Source: Desulfothermus okinawensis JCM 13304 (GTDB taxonomy: Bacteria > Desulfobacterota > Desulfovibrionia > Desulfovibrionales > Desulfothermaceae). From it: a DNA stretch of 64,000 bases. The translations under genes were made by a program, and so were the position numbers. Position 1 is the stretch's first letter. Every line of letters begins with the position of its first letter. This document shows, piece after piece, positions 33,419-43,975 of the stretch. The notes under the pieces are model-generated. The model searched no databases. It was not told the DNA's origin and was given only the letters and a program-made list of their open reading frames with translations. The DNA is taken from contig BBBM01000001.1 in assembly GCA_001311565.1 (NCBI GenBank), forward strand, positions 121,695 through 185,694, given 5' to 3'.

Positions 33419-33822
33419 TTAAGCTTCTGTAGTTAAAATCAGGATCAAAAAAAGTGATGAAGGTAATACATTAGATTTGCCTTTTTCAATCAAATAATTA
33501 TGCACCTTCTCTCCCAATAAGATCCCAAGTAAAATACCTATCTCATTGGCTCCAATATCCATAATAGAAAATTCCCTAAAAGGGACATAAAACTGTATCC
33601 CTTCCAAAACAATCCCAAGGATTAAGGACATTAAGGCAAAAAAAACCGCCTTATCTATTTTAGTTATAAATAAAAAAAGGGAAACATGCCAATACAAAAT
33701 ACATACCCATGTGGTAAAACTTATCACATTGGTTGAATTCTACAGGTGGTGTTACTGTAGGCCACAGGGAAAGCCAAATGTCCGCACATACAAGAATCAT
33801 CCAAAAAAACTATACCTACCAT
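33419..33822 (-). CDS. VanZ-like membrane protein
   Basis: After repair of a T7 run near 33805, and of an A-run near 33670, the protein has the VanZ pattern DKFYHMGMYFVLACF near residue 35 (conserved D-K-x-x-H), FALMSLILGIVLEGIQFYVPFREFSIMDIGANEIGILLGILLG near 75-115. Four hydrophobic segments are present. VanZ family proteins are inner-membrane proteins with no settled biochemical role; teicoplanin resistance is the historical name. It sits just upstream of FapA on the same strand. Confidence 0.75.
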
Positions 33823-34084
33823 CCTCAATGAATTTATTCCTTTGACTGACATATATTAATTTGTTTATATTTTATAGAAAAATTATCCCTTTGTCATCAC
33901 AAAAGGGACCATACAAAAATTTAAAGATATAAGCAAAAATTTTCCTATATCTAAAAAAAGCTTTCAACCATTAAGCAAAAAAAATTATTTTGGCCAAGTT
34001 CTCATTGTTAGTTTTTTTTCTCGAGGTAATTTACTTCCAATTTTTTTAATGACTAGTGCTTTATACTAAATTGAGGTGTGACAA

Positions 34085-34850
34085 ATGAATCAAAGAGAAA
34101 AATTTGGATTCCTGGTTCTTCATGGGTTTGGGGGTTCCCCCTTTGAAGTGGACCCCATTGTTAGGTCCCTTAAGGATATGGGATTTAAAAACATTATCTG
34201 TCCAATTTTACCTGGACATTGTGAAGATATATCTTCCTTTAAAAAAACGAGATTCAAAGAGTGGGCATTGGAGGCAGAAAAAAAATTTCTTGGAGCTATT
34301 CCATAAAGGTTTTAGACCAATTGTGATTGGACTATCAATGGGAGGAAGTATTGGGATGTATCTTGCTCAAAGATACCCAGTAGCAGGCCTAGTTACAATA
34401 GCCTCACCAGTATATTTATACAAACTGTTCCCCTTTGAAGGTGCGTCCAAATTACTTCCATTAATTGGAATTTTACGTTTTATAAAACCTGTTGTAAAAA
34501 CACCAAAATCTTCTGAAGAGTCAAAGGAAATAGCGCCCTTTGGTGGATATGAGGGATTCTACGCATTAAATCCTCTATACAGTTTTATAAAGGCCCTTAA
34601 AAACATTAGATATAACCTGCCACTTATTAGCTGTCCAATTTTGGTGTTACACTCGCCCCAGGATATTTCTGTTCCTGTTTCAAATGCCTGGGAAATCATC
34701 ACCAAGGTTAGATCTGAAATAAGAAAATTAGAACTACTCCCCATAATGGAACAAATAACTACAAGACACCTTTTGACCACACATAAAGAAACCAAAGACA
34801 AAGTAAAAAGGGCTGTTTTAAATTTTATTGATGAATTAATTCACCTATGA
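34085..34850 (+). CDS. Alpha/beta hydrolase (carboxylesterase/monoacylglycerol lipase type)
   Basis: This is a serine hydrolase with LVLHGFGGSPFEV (oxyanion region) near residue 11, the nucleophile elbow VIGLSMGGSIGMYLA near 82, the Asp in LVLHSPQDISVPVS near 195, and a likely catalytic His in TRHLLTTHKE near 225. The size of about 250 residues fits Est30-type carboxylesterases. There is one frameshift, A8 near 34280. The stop TGA overlaps the rhomboid ATG (ATGA at 34847-34850), so the two are probably translated together. Confidence 0.85.
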
Positions 34851-35732
34851 GATATGTCCCCATAAAACTACCCTATAACAATATCAATGAAGACAAAATT
34901 TATGAATGGTCTCTGGTTTTAACTGCAATTGGCATTGACCATAAGATAAATAAATCAACCCAAGGCCTTATTTTGGAAGTAGATTATTTACAGAAAAAAA
35001 AAGGCCATATGTGAAATTTTAGAATATGAAAAAGAGGAGGAAAAAGAAGAAAAGGAACTGAGAAAAAAAAGATCTACCCACAAAAAAAACACGCCATTCC
35101 ATGGAGAGTAGTATATGGATTTTATTTTTAATTTTTATATTTCACATAATTTCAAAAAAACTCTTCTCTTTCCCTTGAGCAGATTGGGGCTGCAGATAGT
35201 TGGGCAATTTACAAAGGTGAGTGGTGGAGACTTATAACCTGCCTTACTTTGCATAAAAATGTGGCACATGTATTATCAAATATATTTTGGGAAGGGGTTT
35301 TTATATATTTTCTTTTAAGGGAAATTGAGCCATCAATTGCCTGGGCACTTATACTTTTAGGAGGTATTTTAGGAAACCTCATTAACTATTTCTACCATCC
35401 ATTAAATCACATAAGTATTGGTTTTTCCACCTGTGTGTTTGCAACATGTGGAATTTCTGTGGGAATCAGAAGTGTTCAGAATCCAAGAGATATTGGTATT
35501 TATGTAATGACCGGCCTTGGGCTATTTGCAATGCTGGGCATAGGGGCACAAATAGTGGATGTGGGAAGTCACTTCTTTGGATTAATAATAGGTTTTATAC
35601 TGGGAGTAGTCTTTGAACTTTTTGAGTTGGATAAGATCTCTTTCAAAAATTCCCTTATCTTTTTTTGTATTATTTTTAGTAGTTGCCCTGTCATGGGCCA
35701 TGGCCATTTTTTTTTGGCAAAAATTACCTTGA
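34847..35732 (+). CDS. Rhomboid-family intramembrane protease
   Basis: The cytosolic start (MRYVPIKLPYNNINEDKIYEW) resembles the N-terminal domain of bacterial rhomboids. Then come a charged linker rich in Lys/Glu, a membrane core with WWRLITCLTLHKNVAHVLSN, the catalytic serine motif ISIGFSTCVFA near residue 190, and the catalytic histidine in VDVGSHFFGLIIGFILG near 245. Five frameshifts in A/T runs near 35000, 35080, 35150, 35660 and 35707 split it. With the last two repaired it ends ...AMAIFFWQKLP at 35732. Substrates are unknown; coupling with the upstream hydrolase gene is a recurrent type of pairing but not informative. Confidence 0.8.
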
Positions 35733-36492
35733 GTTATAATTTGGCATTGGATTTTTCAATATATAATTGTAAAGAGCAGAAAAAGTATTCTTCCTAAACC
35801 TCTTGTCTGTAAAACATAGACGTTCAAACATATCTATGGTGCTGGATCTAGATGTATTACTAACAGACGGACATGGATTTTCTATAACTGGTATATTAAA
35901 TTCCTTTGCCACTTTTATTATTTTGTTTTTTTTCTATAAGGAGGAGAGGACGAATGAGATAGAACTCTCCTTTAAAAAAAAATCTCCTTGGGATACATTG
36001 TCTCCACCCGTCCACTGTAAAATAAATTCATAAAAAAAAGTACTCACAAGATCATCTCCATTATGCCCAGGGCCAGATGGGTTAATTTAAATTTCTTCAC
36101 CAGTTCAAAAAGTCTTTTTCTCCTCCTCCACGCACAAAAAAAACAAGGGGACTTTGATCTATTTTCTCCACTGTGGGCCTTTACCCCAAAATCTGTTACT
36201 GTAAAGTAGGCTGAAACTCCCAGTTCTTTTACCCATGAGATTAGGGGATCATGATTGTGTACATCAAACCCAGGATTTATGTGGAGGGCCATTATCTCAA
36301 TATCAAATGGGAGCTTCTTTTTTTATAATTGTGAGGATTTTTAAAAGAACTCCGCTGTCCACCCCACCGGATATAGCCACTCCAATCCTTGCTCCAGGAG
36401 ACAACATCTCAGCAGTGGCCATTAATTTTGATGTTTTTGCAATGCATGACTTTTGTAGATAGGAAAGCTTCCCCACTTGAAAAATCCTCCAT
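35724..36492 (-). CDS. TtcA-like tRNA thiolation PP-loop ATPase
   Basis: This is a PP-loop ATP pyrophosphatase of the TtcA/TtuA group, which thiolates tRNA cytosine-32 or uridine-54. The PP-loop is VAISGGVDSGVLLKIL near residue 40; SPCFFCAWRRRKRLFELV near 110 carries the CxxC that with a third Cys (ENPCPSVSNTSR) binds an Fe-S cluster in the family; LTHLALGHNGDDLVSTFFMN follows after frame repair. Start MEDFQVGKLSYLQKSC at 36492 needs one T removed near 36482. Other frameshifts are at 36318, 36140, 36040 and 35990. It converges on the rhomboid gene with a 9-bp overlap. Exact tRNA target not decidable. Confidence 0.75.
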
Positions 36493-36508
36493 TTGAAACT
36501 CTTGTATA

Positions 36509-36537
36509 TTGACTACTATACAAACTATGTTTATAGC
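36509..36537 (+). promoter_or_regulatory. Candidate sigma-70 promoter for rpoZ operon
   Basis: TTGACT at 36509-36514 and TATAGC at 36532-36537 are spaced by 17 bp, about 100 bp before the rpoZ ATG. A close match to the -35 consensus and the position at the head of the rightward rpoZ-dnaJ-moaC-lepA block support it. Confidence 0.55.
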
Positions 36538-36636
36538 TAATAGACGACCTTCCAATCTATTCCCCCAAATTCATCTCTGTATCAATAAATTAGGGGAGAG
36601 TATATGCCTTAAAAATAAATTTCAAGGAGAGATTAA

Positions 36637-36852
36637 ATGGCAAGAATTACGGTAGAAGATGCACTTAAAAAGGTCAACAACAGGTTTGTCATTGCCCACA
36701 TGGCAATGAAGAGAGTGAGAATGTACAAACAGGGATATGAACCACTTGTAAAATGCAACAACAAAGAAATTGTAACTGCCTTAAGGGAGATTGCAGCTGG
36801 AAAGGTAAGGCTCAAAAAGCCCATAAAAGAGGCTGGCATAGAGGTTGAGTAA
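36637..36852 (+). CDS. rpoZ: RNA polymerase omega subunit
   Basis: The 71-residue product MARITVEDALKKVNNRFV with IAHMAMKRVRMYKQG and NKEIVTALREIAAGKV is unmistakably omega, which assists assembly of beta-prime and ppGpp response. The gene has no frameshift, probably because it holds no long homopolymer. AGGAGAG precedes the ATG. dnaJ follows 2 bp after its stop. Confidence 0.95.
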   Translation: MARITVEDALKKVNNRFVIAHMAMKRVRMYKQGYEPLVKCNNKEIVTALREIAAGKVRLKKPIKEAGIEVE

Positions 36853-36854
36853 CC

Positions 36855-37973
36855 ATGAAAAGAGATTATTACGAAGTACTTGGGGTATCCAGACAGGCTA
36901 CCACAGAAGAGATAAAAAAAAGCCTATAGAAAACTGGCATTTCAGTACCATCCAGACAGAAACCCAGACAATCCCGAGGCTGAACAAAAATTTAAAGAAA
37001 TAGGCGAGGCATATCAGGTCCTAAGTGACCCAGAGAAGAGGGCGGCCTATGACAGATTCGGACATGAGGGTCTACATAATTTTGGATACAATAATTTCAG
37101 GTCCAGCGAAGATATCTTTGAGGAATTCTTTTCCTCATTTAATGACATGTTTGACGATTTATTTGGATTTGGAGGACGCAGAAGGGGAGGAAAACAAAGG
37201 GCAAGAAGGGGTTCTGATTTAAGATACGATCTCACCATTTCCTTTGAACAGGCTGCCCTGGCGCCCAGGTGGAAATTGAGATACCCAAAGAAGAGGATTG
37301 CCCAGAATGTTCAGGATCTGGCATTGAACCAGGGTATTCTGCAGAATCATGTTCATATTGTGGGGGAACAGGACAGGTATTTCAACGCCATGGGTTCTTC
37401 AGGATTTCATCTACATGCCCACAATGTGGAGGCATGGGACGCATCAACAGACATCCCTGTAAAAAAATGCCGTGGCGAAGGTAGAATAATTAACTACAAA
37501 AAAAATAACTGTAAACATTCCCCCTGGTGTGGACAATGGAACTAGATTAAGACTCAGGGGCGAAGGAGAAGGGGGGAATTTTGGAGGCCCTGCAGGGGAT
37601 CTCTATGTGGTAATTTCTGTTGAACCCCACGACACATTTAAAAGACAGGGCCAGGACTTAATAGTACCAATAGAGATTTCCTTTGTACAGGCAGCGTTAG
37701 GGGCAAAGATTGAAATTCCCACTTTAGAAGAGCCAGTGACTGTGGAGATACCAAAGGGAACTCAACCAGGAGAGGTACTCAGGCTAAAAGGCCTGGGCAT
37801 CCCCTATATTGGAGAAAAAAAAACGTGGAGACCTACTAGTAGAGGTAAATATAAAAACCCCAACACACCTCACCAAAAAGCAGGTGGAGCTCTTAAAGGA
37901 ATTTGAAAAACTTGAGAAAAAAAAGCCAACCAACAGGGTAAAAGACTTCTTCAAAAGGGCCATGGGAGGATAA
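36855..37973 (+). CDS. dnaJ: Chaperone DnaJ
   Basis: This is a type I Hsp40 co-chaperone for DnaK. The J domain ([28 protein letters not shown]...YHPDRNPDN, with HPD) is at residues 1-70; a Gly/Phe linker with [10 protein letters not shown] near 100; four zinc-binding CxxCxGxG repeats [24 protein letters not shown] and CKKCRGEG at 150-210; and C-terminal substrate domains follow ([31 protein letters not shown]). Frameshifts occur in A8 at 36915, A7 at 37462, A8 at 37498 and A9 at 37816 (each one A too many). A GG at 37261 needs a third G to restore [11 protein letters not shown]. The stop TAA abuts the moaC ATG. Confidence 0.95.
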
Positions 37974-38463
37974 ATGACCGACAAATTGACCCATATACTT
38001 GAAGATGGCTCCATATCAATGGTGGATGTGTCTGAAAAACAAGACACAGCCAGGATAGCTGTATATGAAATATTTGTGAATCTTTCAAAGACCACCTACA
38101 ATCTCTTAAAAAAAAATGGGCTTCCAAAGGGAGATGCATTAAATACTGCAAAGGTCGCAGGTATCCTGGCTGCCAAAAACACCTCCCATTTAATTCCCTT
38201 AACTCATCCCCTACCCTTGACTTACCTTGATGTTAAATTTTACCTAAATGACCAGGATTTTTCCATAAGGATAGAAGCAGAAGCAAGGACAACTGCCAAA
38301 ACTGGTGTGGAAATCGAGGCAATGGTAGCTGCGCATATTGCTGCCATTACCATCCATGACATGTGTAAGGCAGTACAAAAGGATATTTTAATATCAAATG
38401 GAAAACTCATATACAAAAGTGGCGGAAAAAGCGGAGAATATAAACACTCCCCAAAAAAAATAA
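37974..38463 (+). CDS. moaC: Cyclic pyranopterin monophosphate synthase MoaC
   Basis: MoaC makes cPMP, the second intermediate of molybdenum-cofactor synthesis. Family motifs are [17 protein letters not shown] near residue 12, [24 protein letters not shown] near 60 (active-site His), and [26 protein letters not shown] near 112. The gene ends GEYKHSPKK if the A8 run at 38453-38460 is one base too long; as written, the frame runs through into lepA and produces an artificial MoaC-LepA fusion. No other moa genes are in the window. The ATG follows the dnaJ stop directly. Confidence 0.92.
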
Positions 38464-38492
38464 ACACTCTCTCTATTTATCAGGAAATTGAT

Positions 38493-40314
38493 ATGAAGAA
38501 GGAAAAAGACTCTACCCCTCTAAATCAAATTAGAAATTTCAGTATAATTGCACACATAGACCATGGGAAATCCACTCTAGCAGACAGGATCCTGGAAATA
38601 ACAAAACTGGTATCCAAAAGGGAGCTAAGGGAGCAATTTTTAGACCGCCTGGATCTAGAGAGGGAGAGGGGTATTACCATCAAATCCCAGACCGTGAGGA
38701 TACCCCATACTCACATAGATGGTCAAAGATATGTATTAAATCTCATTGATACCCCTGGACATGTTGACTTTAACTACGAGGTATCAAGGAGTCTTGCTGC
38801 GTGTGAATGTGCAGTTTTACTGGTTGATGCAACCCAGGGAGTAGAGGCCCAGACACTGGCCAATGTATATCTGGCATTGGAACACGACCTGGAGATAATA
38901 CCTGTATTAAATAAAATAGACCTGCCCAGCGCAGAGCCTGATAGGGTTATTCAGGAGATTGAAGAGGCAATTGGCTTAGATTGCACAGACATTATCATGG
39001 TCAGCGCCAAAACCGGAGAAAATGTAGACAAGTTAATTGATGCAATAATCAAAAGATGCCCGCCACCTCAGGGAGATTTTAAGGCACCCCTAAAGGCACT
39101 TATTTTTGATTCCTGGTATGATCCCTATCTTGGGGTAGGTGTACTTTTCCGCATATTTGATGGGTATTTAGAAACAGGTCAGGAAATTGAAATGTTCTCC
39201 ACCAAGAAAAAAAATATGAAATTGTCCAGCTTGGAGTCTATTCACCAAATCCAAAGGAAGTAAAATTCCTGGGGCCTGGAGAAGTTGGATTTTTGTTTGC
39301 AAATATAAAGGAGATAAGAGATGCCCGGGTTGGAGATACCATTACCTGGGCAAATAAACCCACTAAGATCCCCTGTCCTGGTTTTAAAAAGGCTCAACCA
39401 ATGGTATTTTGTGGCCTTTATCCAACTGAACCTGCGAAGTTTGAATTACTAAAAAAAATCCCTAGAAAAGCTACAACTCAATGATTCAGCATTTGTATTT
39501 GAGCCTGAGACCTCCACAGCCCTTGGTTTTGGCTTTAGATGCGGCTTTTTGGGTCTGCTTCACATGGACATAATACAGGAGAGGCTTGAGAGAGAATTTA
39601 AAGCAGAGTTAATAGCCACTGCTCCATCTGTTGTGTACGAGGTTCAGACAACAGATGGAAAGATCTTTAAGATCGATAATCCCAGCAAAATGCCTCCTCC
39701 AGGCAAACTAGCAGAAATAAAAGAACCATTTGTTAAAATGGACATCCATGTTCCCCATGAATATGTGGGAAATGTGCTCACCCTTTGCGAAGAAAAAAAG
39801 GGGAATACAAAAGGATATTAGATATCTCTCTACCTCTAGGGTAATAATCACCTATGAACTTCCATTTGTTGAAATTGTATACGATTTTTTTGACAAATTA
39901 AAATCATACACCAGGGGTTATGCGTCCCTTGATTACGAATTTATAGGATTTTATCCAGGAGATATGGTGAAGCTGGACATACTCATAAATGGAGAAGTTG
40001 TTGATGCCCTGTCCACAATTGTGCACAGGGAAAATGCGCATAGGGTAGGCAGAGAACTTGCCCTAAGACTAAAAAGGATCATCCAAGGCAACTTTTTGAA
40101 GTTGTCATCCAGGCAAGTATTGGTACCCGGATTGTTGCAAGGGAAAGGATTCCTCCTTTTAGAAAAAATGTTACAGCCAAATGTTATGGTGGGGATATTA
40201 CAAGAAAGAGGAAACTTTTAGAAAAGCAAAAACAAGGCAAAAAGAGGATGAAAAAAAATGGGTAATATTGAAATTCCTCAAGAGGCCTTTTTAGCAGTAC
40301 TTAAAAAGGATTAA
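38493..40314 (+). CDS. lepA: Elongation factor 4 (LepA)
   Basis: This is a ribosome-associated GTPase that back-translocates or aids 30S biogenesis. GTPase motifs are [15 protein letters not shown] (G1), [10 protein letters not shown] (G2), DTPGHVDF (G3), NKIDLPSA (G4) and SAKTGENV (G5). The LepA-specific C-terminal domain is seen as [36 protein letters not shown], and the end [44 protein letters not shown]. Frameshifts are at A8 39206 (needs +1 or -2), A7 39452, A7 39793, a G/C-rich region near 40130, and A8 40249. Start ATG at 38493 gives [21 protein letters not shown]. lepB follows. Confidence 0.95.
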
Positions 40315-40338
40315 TAAATTAAGAAGAGGTCTATTAAC

Positions 40339-40986
40339 ATGGCAAAATCATTTGGTGAAATCGTAAAAGAGTATGTAGAGGCGTTAGTTATTGCATTTAT
40401 TCTAGCCTTCTTTATAAGGGCTTTTATAATCCAGGCATTTAAAATACCATCAGGTTCAATGATACCCACTTTACAAATTGGAGATCACCTGCTTGTTAAT
40501 AAATTTATCTACGGGGTGAAGCTACCTTTTATAGATAAAGAAATTATCCCGGTATCTAAACCAAAACATGGAGACGTAATTGTATTTAAATTTCCACTGG
40601 ATGAATCCAAAGACTTCATAAAGAGAGTAATTGGAGTTCCTGGGGATGTAATAGAAATAAGAGACAAGGTTGTGTATAGAAATGGTAAAAAAACTAAATG
40701 AACCATATGCAATACATACGTCTTATTCTATAATAAGAGAAAGGTTTCCAATGGACATGTGGCCCCCAAAGAGATTCGACCCCAGACTCAGGGATAATTT
40801 TGGTCCAATAAAGGTACCTCCCACAAATACTTTGTAATGGGAGACAATAGGGACGAGTCCTATGATTCCCGGTTCTGGGGATTTGTCAATGAAAACAAAA
40901 TCCTGGGTAAGGCCTGGATCATATATTGGTCGTGGGAAGGAATAACTAACATTAGATGGAACAGGATGTTTAAGCTCATCCATTAG
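40339..40986 (+). CDS. lepB: Signal peptidase I
   Basis: This is an inner-membrane leader peptidase with a single N-terminal membrane helix ([20 protein letters not shown]). The catalytic Ser lies in [10 protein letters not shown] near residue 40 and the Lys in [11 protein letters not shown] near 95. The box D/E motif [20 protein letters not shown] appears near 165 after repair of a C-run near 40816, where CCC should be CCCC. This is one of the few frameshifts that requires adding a base. An A7 at 40685 also needs one A removed. It sits immediately downstream of lepA, the classic lepA-lepB arrangement. Confidence 0.93.
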
Positions 40987-40996
40987 TATTTTAAAT

Positions 40997-42533
40997 ATGC
41001 TTGCTAAAATCAAAGTGCACTTTTAATCGGCATTGAAGCCCATTTAGTCACCCTGGAAATTGACATAACAAGGTCGGGAATTCCATGTTTTCGAATGGTG
41101 GGACTAGCAGAAGGTGCAGTCAAAGAGAGCAAAGACAGAGTATTTACTGCACTAAAAAAACTGTGGTTTTAAGATTCCGCCATCCAGGATCACAGTAAAT
41201 CTTGCACCTGCTGATATGAAAAAAGAGGGAAGTGCATATGACCTTCCCCTTGCTCTGGGAATTTTAGGTGCCCTTGGCCATCTTGACTCAAAAACTCTGT
41301 TAAATTGTTTATTTATAGGTGAACTTTCATTAAATGGAGAGTTAAAGCCTGTGCCAGGGGCCCTTTCCATTTCAATGATGGCCAAGGACAATGGCATAAA
41401 AAAAATTTTTGCCAAAGCAAAATGCAAGAGAAGCTGGAGTTGTAAAGGGCATAGAACTTATCCCAGCAGGTTCCCTCCTGGAAACAGTAGAGATCCTATT
41501 GGGGAAAAAAACAGGGAGAGCCAATAAAAATAAACATAGATGAGCTATGGTCACACAGGGAACAATTTTTAATAGACTTTGAAGAGGTAAAAGGACAAAA
41601 CCACGCCAAAAGGGCCATTGAGATAGCTGCTGCAGGCTCACACAATATACTCTTTATTGGTCCACCTGGCAGTGGAAAGACAATGTTGGCCCAGAGGATT
41701 CCAACAATCCTTCCACCACTGGAATTTGATGAAGCACTGGAAGTAACTAGGATATACAGTGTGGCGGGTCTATTAGATAATAATGAATTGATTGTAAAAC
41801 GCCCCTTTAGATCCCCGCACCACACAATATCTGATGCAGGGCTAATTGGAGGAGGAAGATACCCAAAACCAGGGGAAACATCCCTGGCCCATAAAGGGGT
41901 CCTTTTTTTAGATGAACTCCCTGAATTTAAAAAAACACGTCCTGGAAGTCCTGCGCCAGCCCCTGGAAGATGGGAAGGTTACCATATCAAGGGCCACTAT
42001 GTCCCTCACATATCCAGCAGACTTTATGTTGGTTGCTGCCATGAATCCATGTCCTTGTGGCTATTTTGGAGACAAAAAAACACACCTGCATATGCACTCC
42101 CACCCAGATTCAGAGATATAAATCCAGAATATCAGGACCACTTTTGGATAGAATCGACCTACACGTTGAAGTGGGACCTGTACCCTATGAAGACCTAAAA
42201 CAAACTTCCAGCGGCCTATCTTCCAGGGTAATGAGGGAAAGAATACTCATGGCAAGAGAGATCCAGCAAAAAAAGATACAAGGACCTTCCTTTTTCAACA
42301 AATAGCAAACTTTATGGCAAATGGCTAAACGAATTTTGTGATTTAGGGGAAAAAGAGCATGGATTCCTCCAAAATGCAGTTGAAAAATTGGGACTTTCTG
42401 CAAGGGCATATACCAGGGTGCTCCGCATAGCAAGGACCATAGCAGATCTTGATAAAAAAAGAAAAAAATAGAAGTAAACCATCTGGCAGAAGCAATTGGA
42501 TACAGGTCTCTAGATAGAAATTTTATTATATAG
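40997..42533 (+). CDS. comM: YifB/ComM-family Mg-chelatase-like AAA ATPase
   Basis: ComM is a hexameric helicase-like ATPase aiding branch migration of incoming DNA in natural transformation. The N-terminal domain ([37 protein letters not shown]) has the YifB lon-like pattern; [16 protein letters not shown] is diagnostic. The Mg-chelatase AAA core has Walker [15 protein letters not shown] near residue 220, [27 protein letters not shown] (Walker B) and [14 protein letters not shown]. The C-terminal lid ends with [18 protein letters not shown]...[13 protein letters not shown]. Frameshifts occur near 41025, 41155, 41402, 41508, 41930, 42075, 42270 and 42455. Confidence 0.9.
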
Positions 42534-42577
42534 AAATCATTAACCTGTATTGTTTTATACAAAACCTAAAAATATTT

Positions 42578-43968
42578 CTATCCAGCTTTTTTTATTCTAT
42601 CCCATATTCCTTTAATTTTTTTATGAAGGGTCTTGCGGTTTATTTTTAGCCTCCTGGCAGCTTCGCTTTTATTACCGCCACAGGCGTTAAGGGTTGCTAT
42701 AATAGCCTCTTTTTCAATCTCCTTTAAAGGTCTATTTGGAATAATGGAAGGGGTGATTGATATTGCATCTGTGTCTTTTATATAATTTTCTGTTAGCTGT
42801 GAGGGTAGTTCCTTTTCTGTTATATAATCTCCCATAAGTAAAATAACTGCCCTTTCTACTATGTTTTCAAGTTCTCTTACATTTCCTGGAAAAGGGTATT
42901 TCAGGAACATATCCATTGCAATTGGTGAAAAACCTTTAATATTTTTTTTTGTATTTTGCTGCGTATTTCTCGAGAAAATGCTGGGCCAGAAGGGGAATAT
43001 CCTCTCTGCGTTCTCTGAGGGGTGGTATTTTTAATGTTACAACATTCAATCTATAAAATAGATCTTCCCTGAACCTGCCTTTTTTTCACCTCTTCTTCTA
43101 AATCTCTATTAGTGGCTGCTATTATCCTGACATCTACTTTAATTGTTACATCACTTCCAACCCGTTGAATTTCTCTCTCCTGGATTACCCTAAGGAGCTT
43201 TGCCTGCATTGCCAAGGAGGTCTCGCCTATTTCATCTAAAAAAATAGTGCCTTTGTCAGCCTGTTTAAATTTACCTTCTCTCCTTTTATCAGCACCTGTA
43301 AAGGCCCCTTTTTCATGTCCAAAAAGCTCTGATTCCAGTAAGGTCTCAGCTAAGGCTGCACAATTTACAATCACCAGTGGACCTGCCTTTCTGGGACTTC
43401 CATGGTGAATAGCCCTTGCTATTAATTCCTTTCCTGTGCCACTCTCACCAGTAATTAAGACTGTAGCCTCAGTGGGGGCAACCATGGACACCATGTTGAG
43501 TAGATCCTGCATTGGCTTGCTCTTGCCAATAATATTAAAATTGTACTCACCTTTTTTTTAAAGATTTTAACTTAAAATTCTCGTTTTTTTAGTTCTAGAT
43601 ATTCCAATGCCTTGGCTATTGTAATTTTAAGGAGCTCAAAATCCAGAGGTTTTGTTAAATAATCATATGCCCCTGCCTTTAATGCCTCAACAGCTGATTC
43701 CACAGAGGAATATGCAGTCATAATTATTATGGGAATGGCGGGATTGTATTTTTTTTATTTCCTTTAGGGCATCTATTCCACTCATCTTTGACATACGAAC
43801 ATCCATAAGTATTAAGGAAAAAGGCCTCTGTCTCACCATCTCAACTGCTTCTTGCCCATCTTTTGCTGTCTCCACCTCATATCCCCAGCTCTTTATAATG
43901 GTCTTAAGGGTCTTTAAATGATTTAAATCGTCGTCAACAACCAATATATTTGAATACCTTTGATCCAT
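42578..43968 (-). CDS. NtrC/ZraR-family sigma-54-dependent response regulator
   Basis: The receiver domain [18 protein letters not shown], with the acidic pair and phospho-acceptor Asp in LILMDVRM, spans residues 1-120. The AAA+ sigma-54 activation domain follows with Walker [17 protein letters not shown], the sigma-54 contact loop [10 protein letters not shown], and Walker [11 protein letters not shown]. The C-terminal Fis-type HTH is [18 protein letters not shown]. The presence of GAFTGA makes it a sigma-54 activator. Start MDQRYSNIL at 43968 has a GAGGTGG site. Homopolymer breaks at 43745, 43560, 43080 and 42945. It is the partner of the upstream histidine kinase (kinase stop 43976, 7 bp away). 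Confidence 0.92.
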
Positions 43969-43975
43969 AACCACC

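Noticed and set aside
37974..39263. A single frame joining MoaC and the LepA GTPase domain, as if a fusion protein
   Set aside because: The join passes through an A8 run at 38453; with seven A the frame stops right after the normal MoaC end, and LepA has its own ATG at 38493. The fusion is an artefact.
43600..43760. Pseudogenisation of the response regulator and kinase
   Set aside because: All breaks are in A/T runs like those in essential genes, and every catalytic motif is intact, so decay is not the best explanation.
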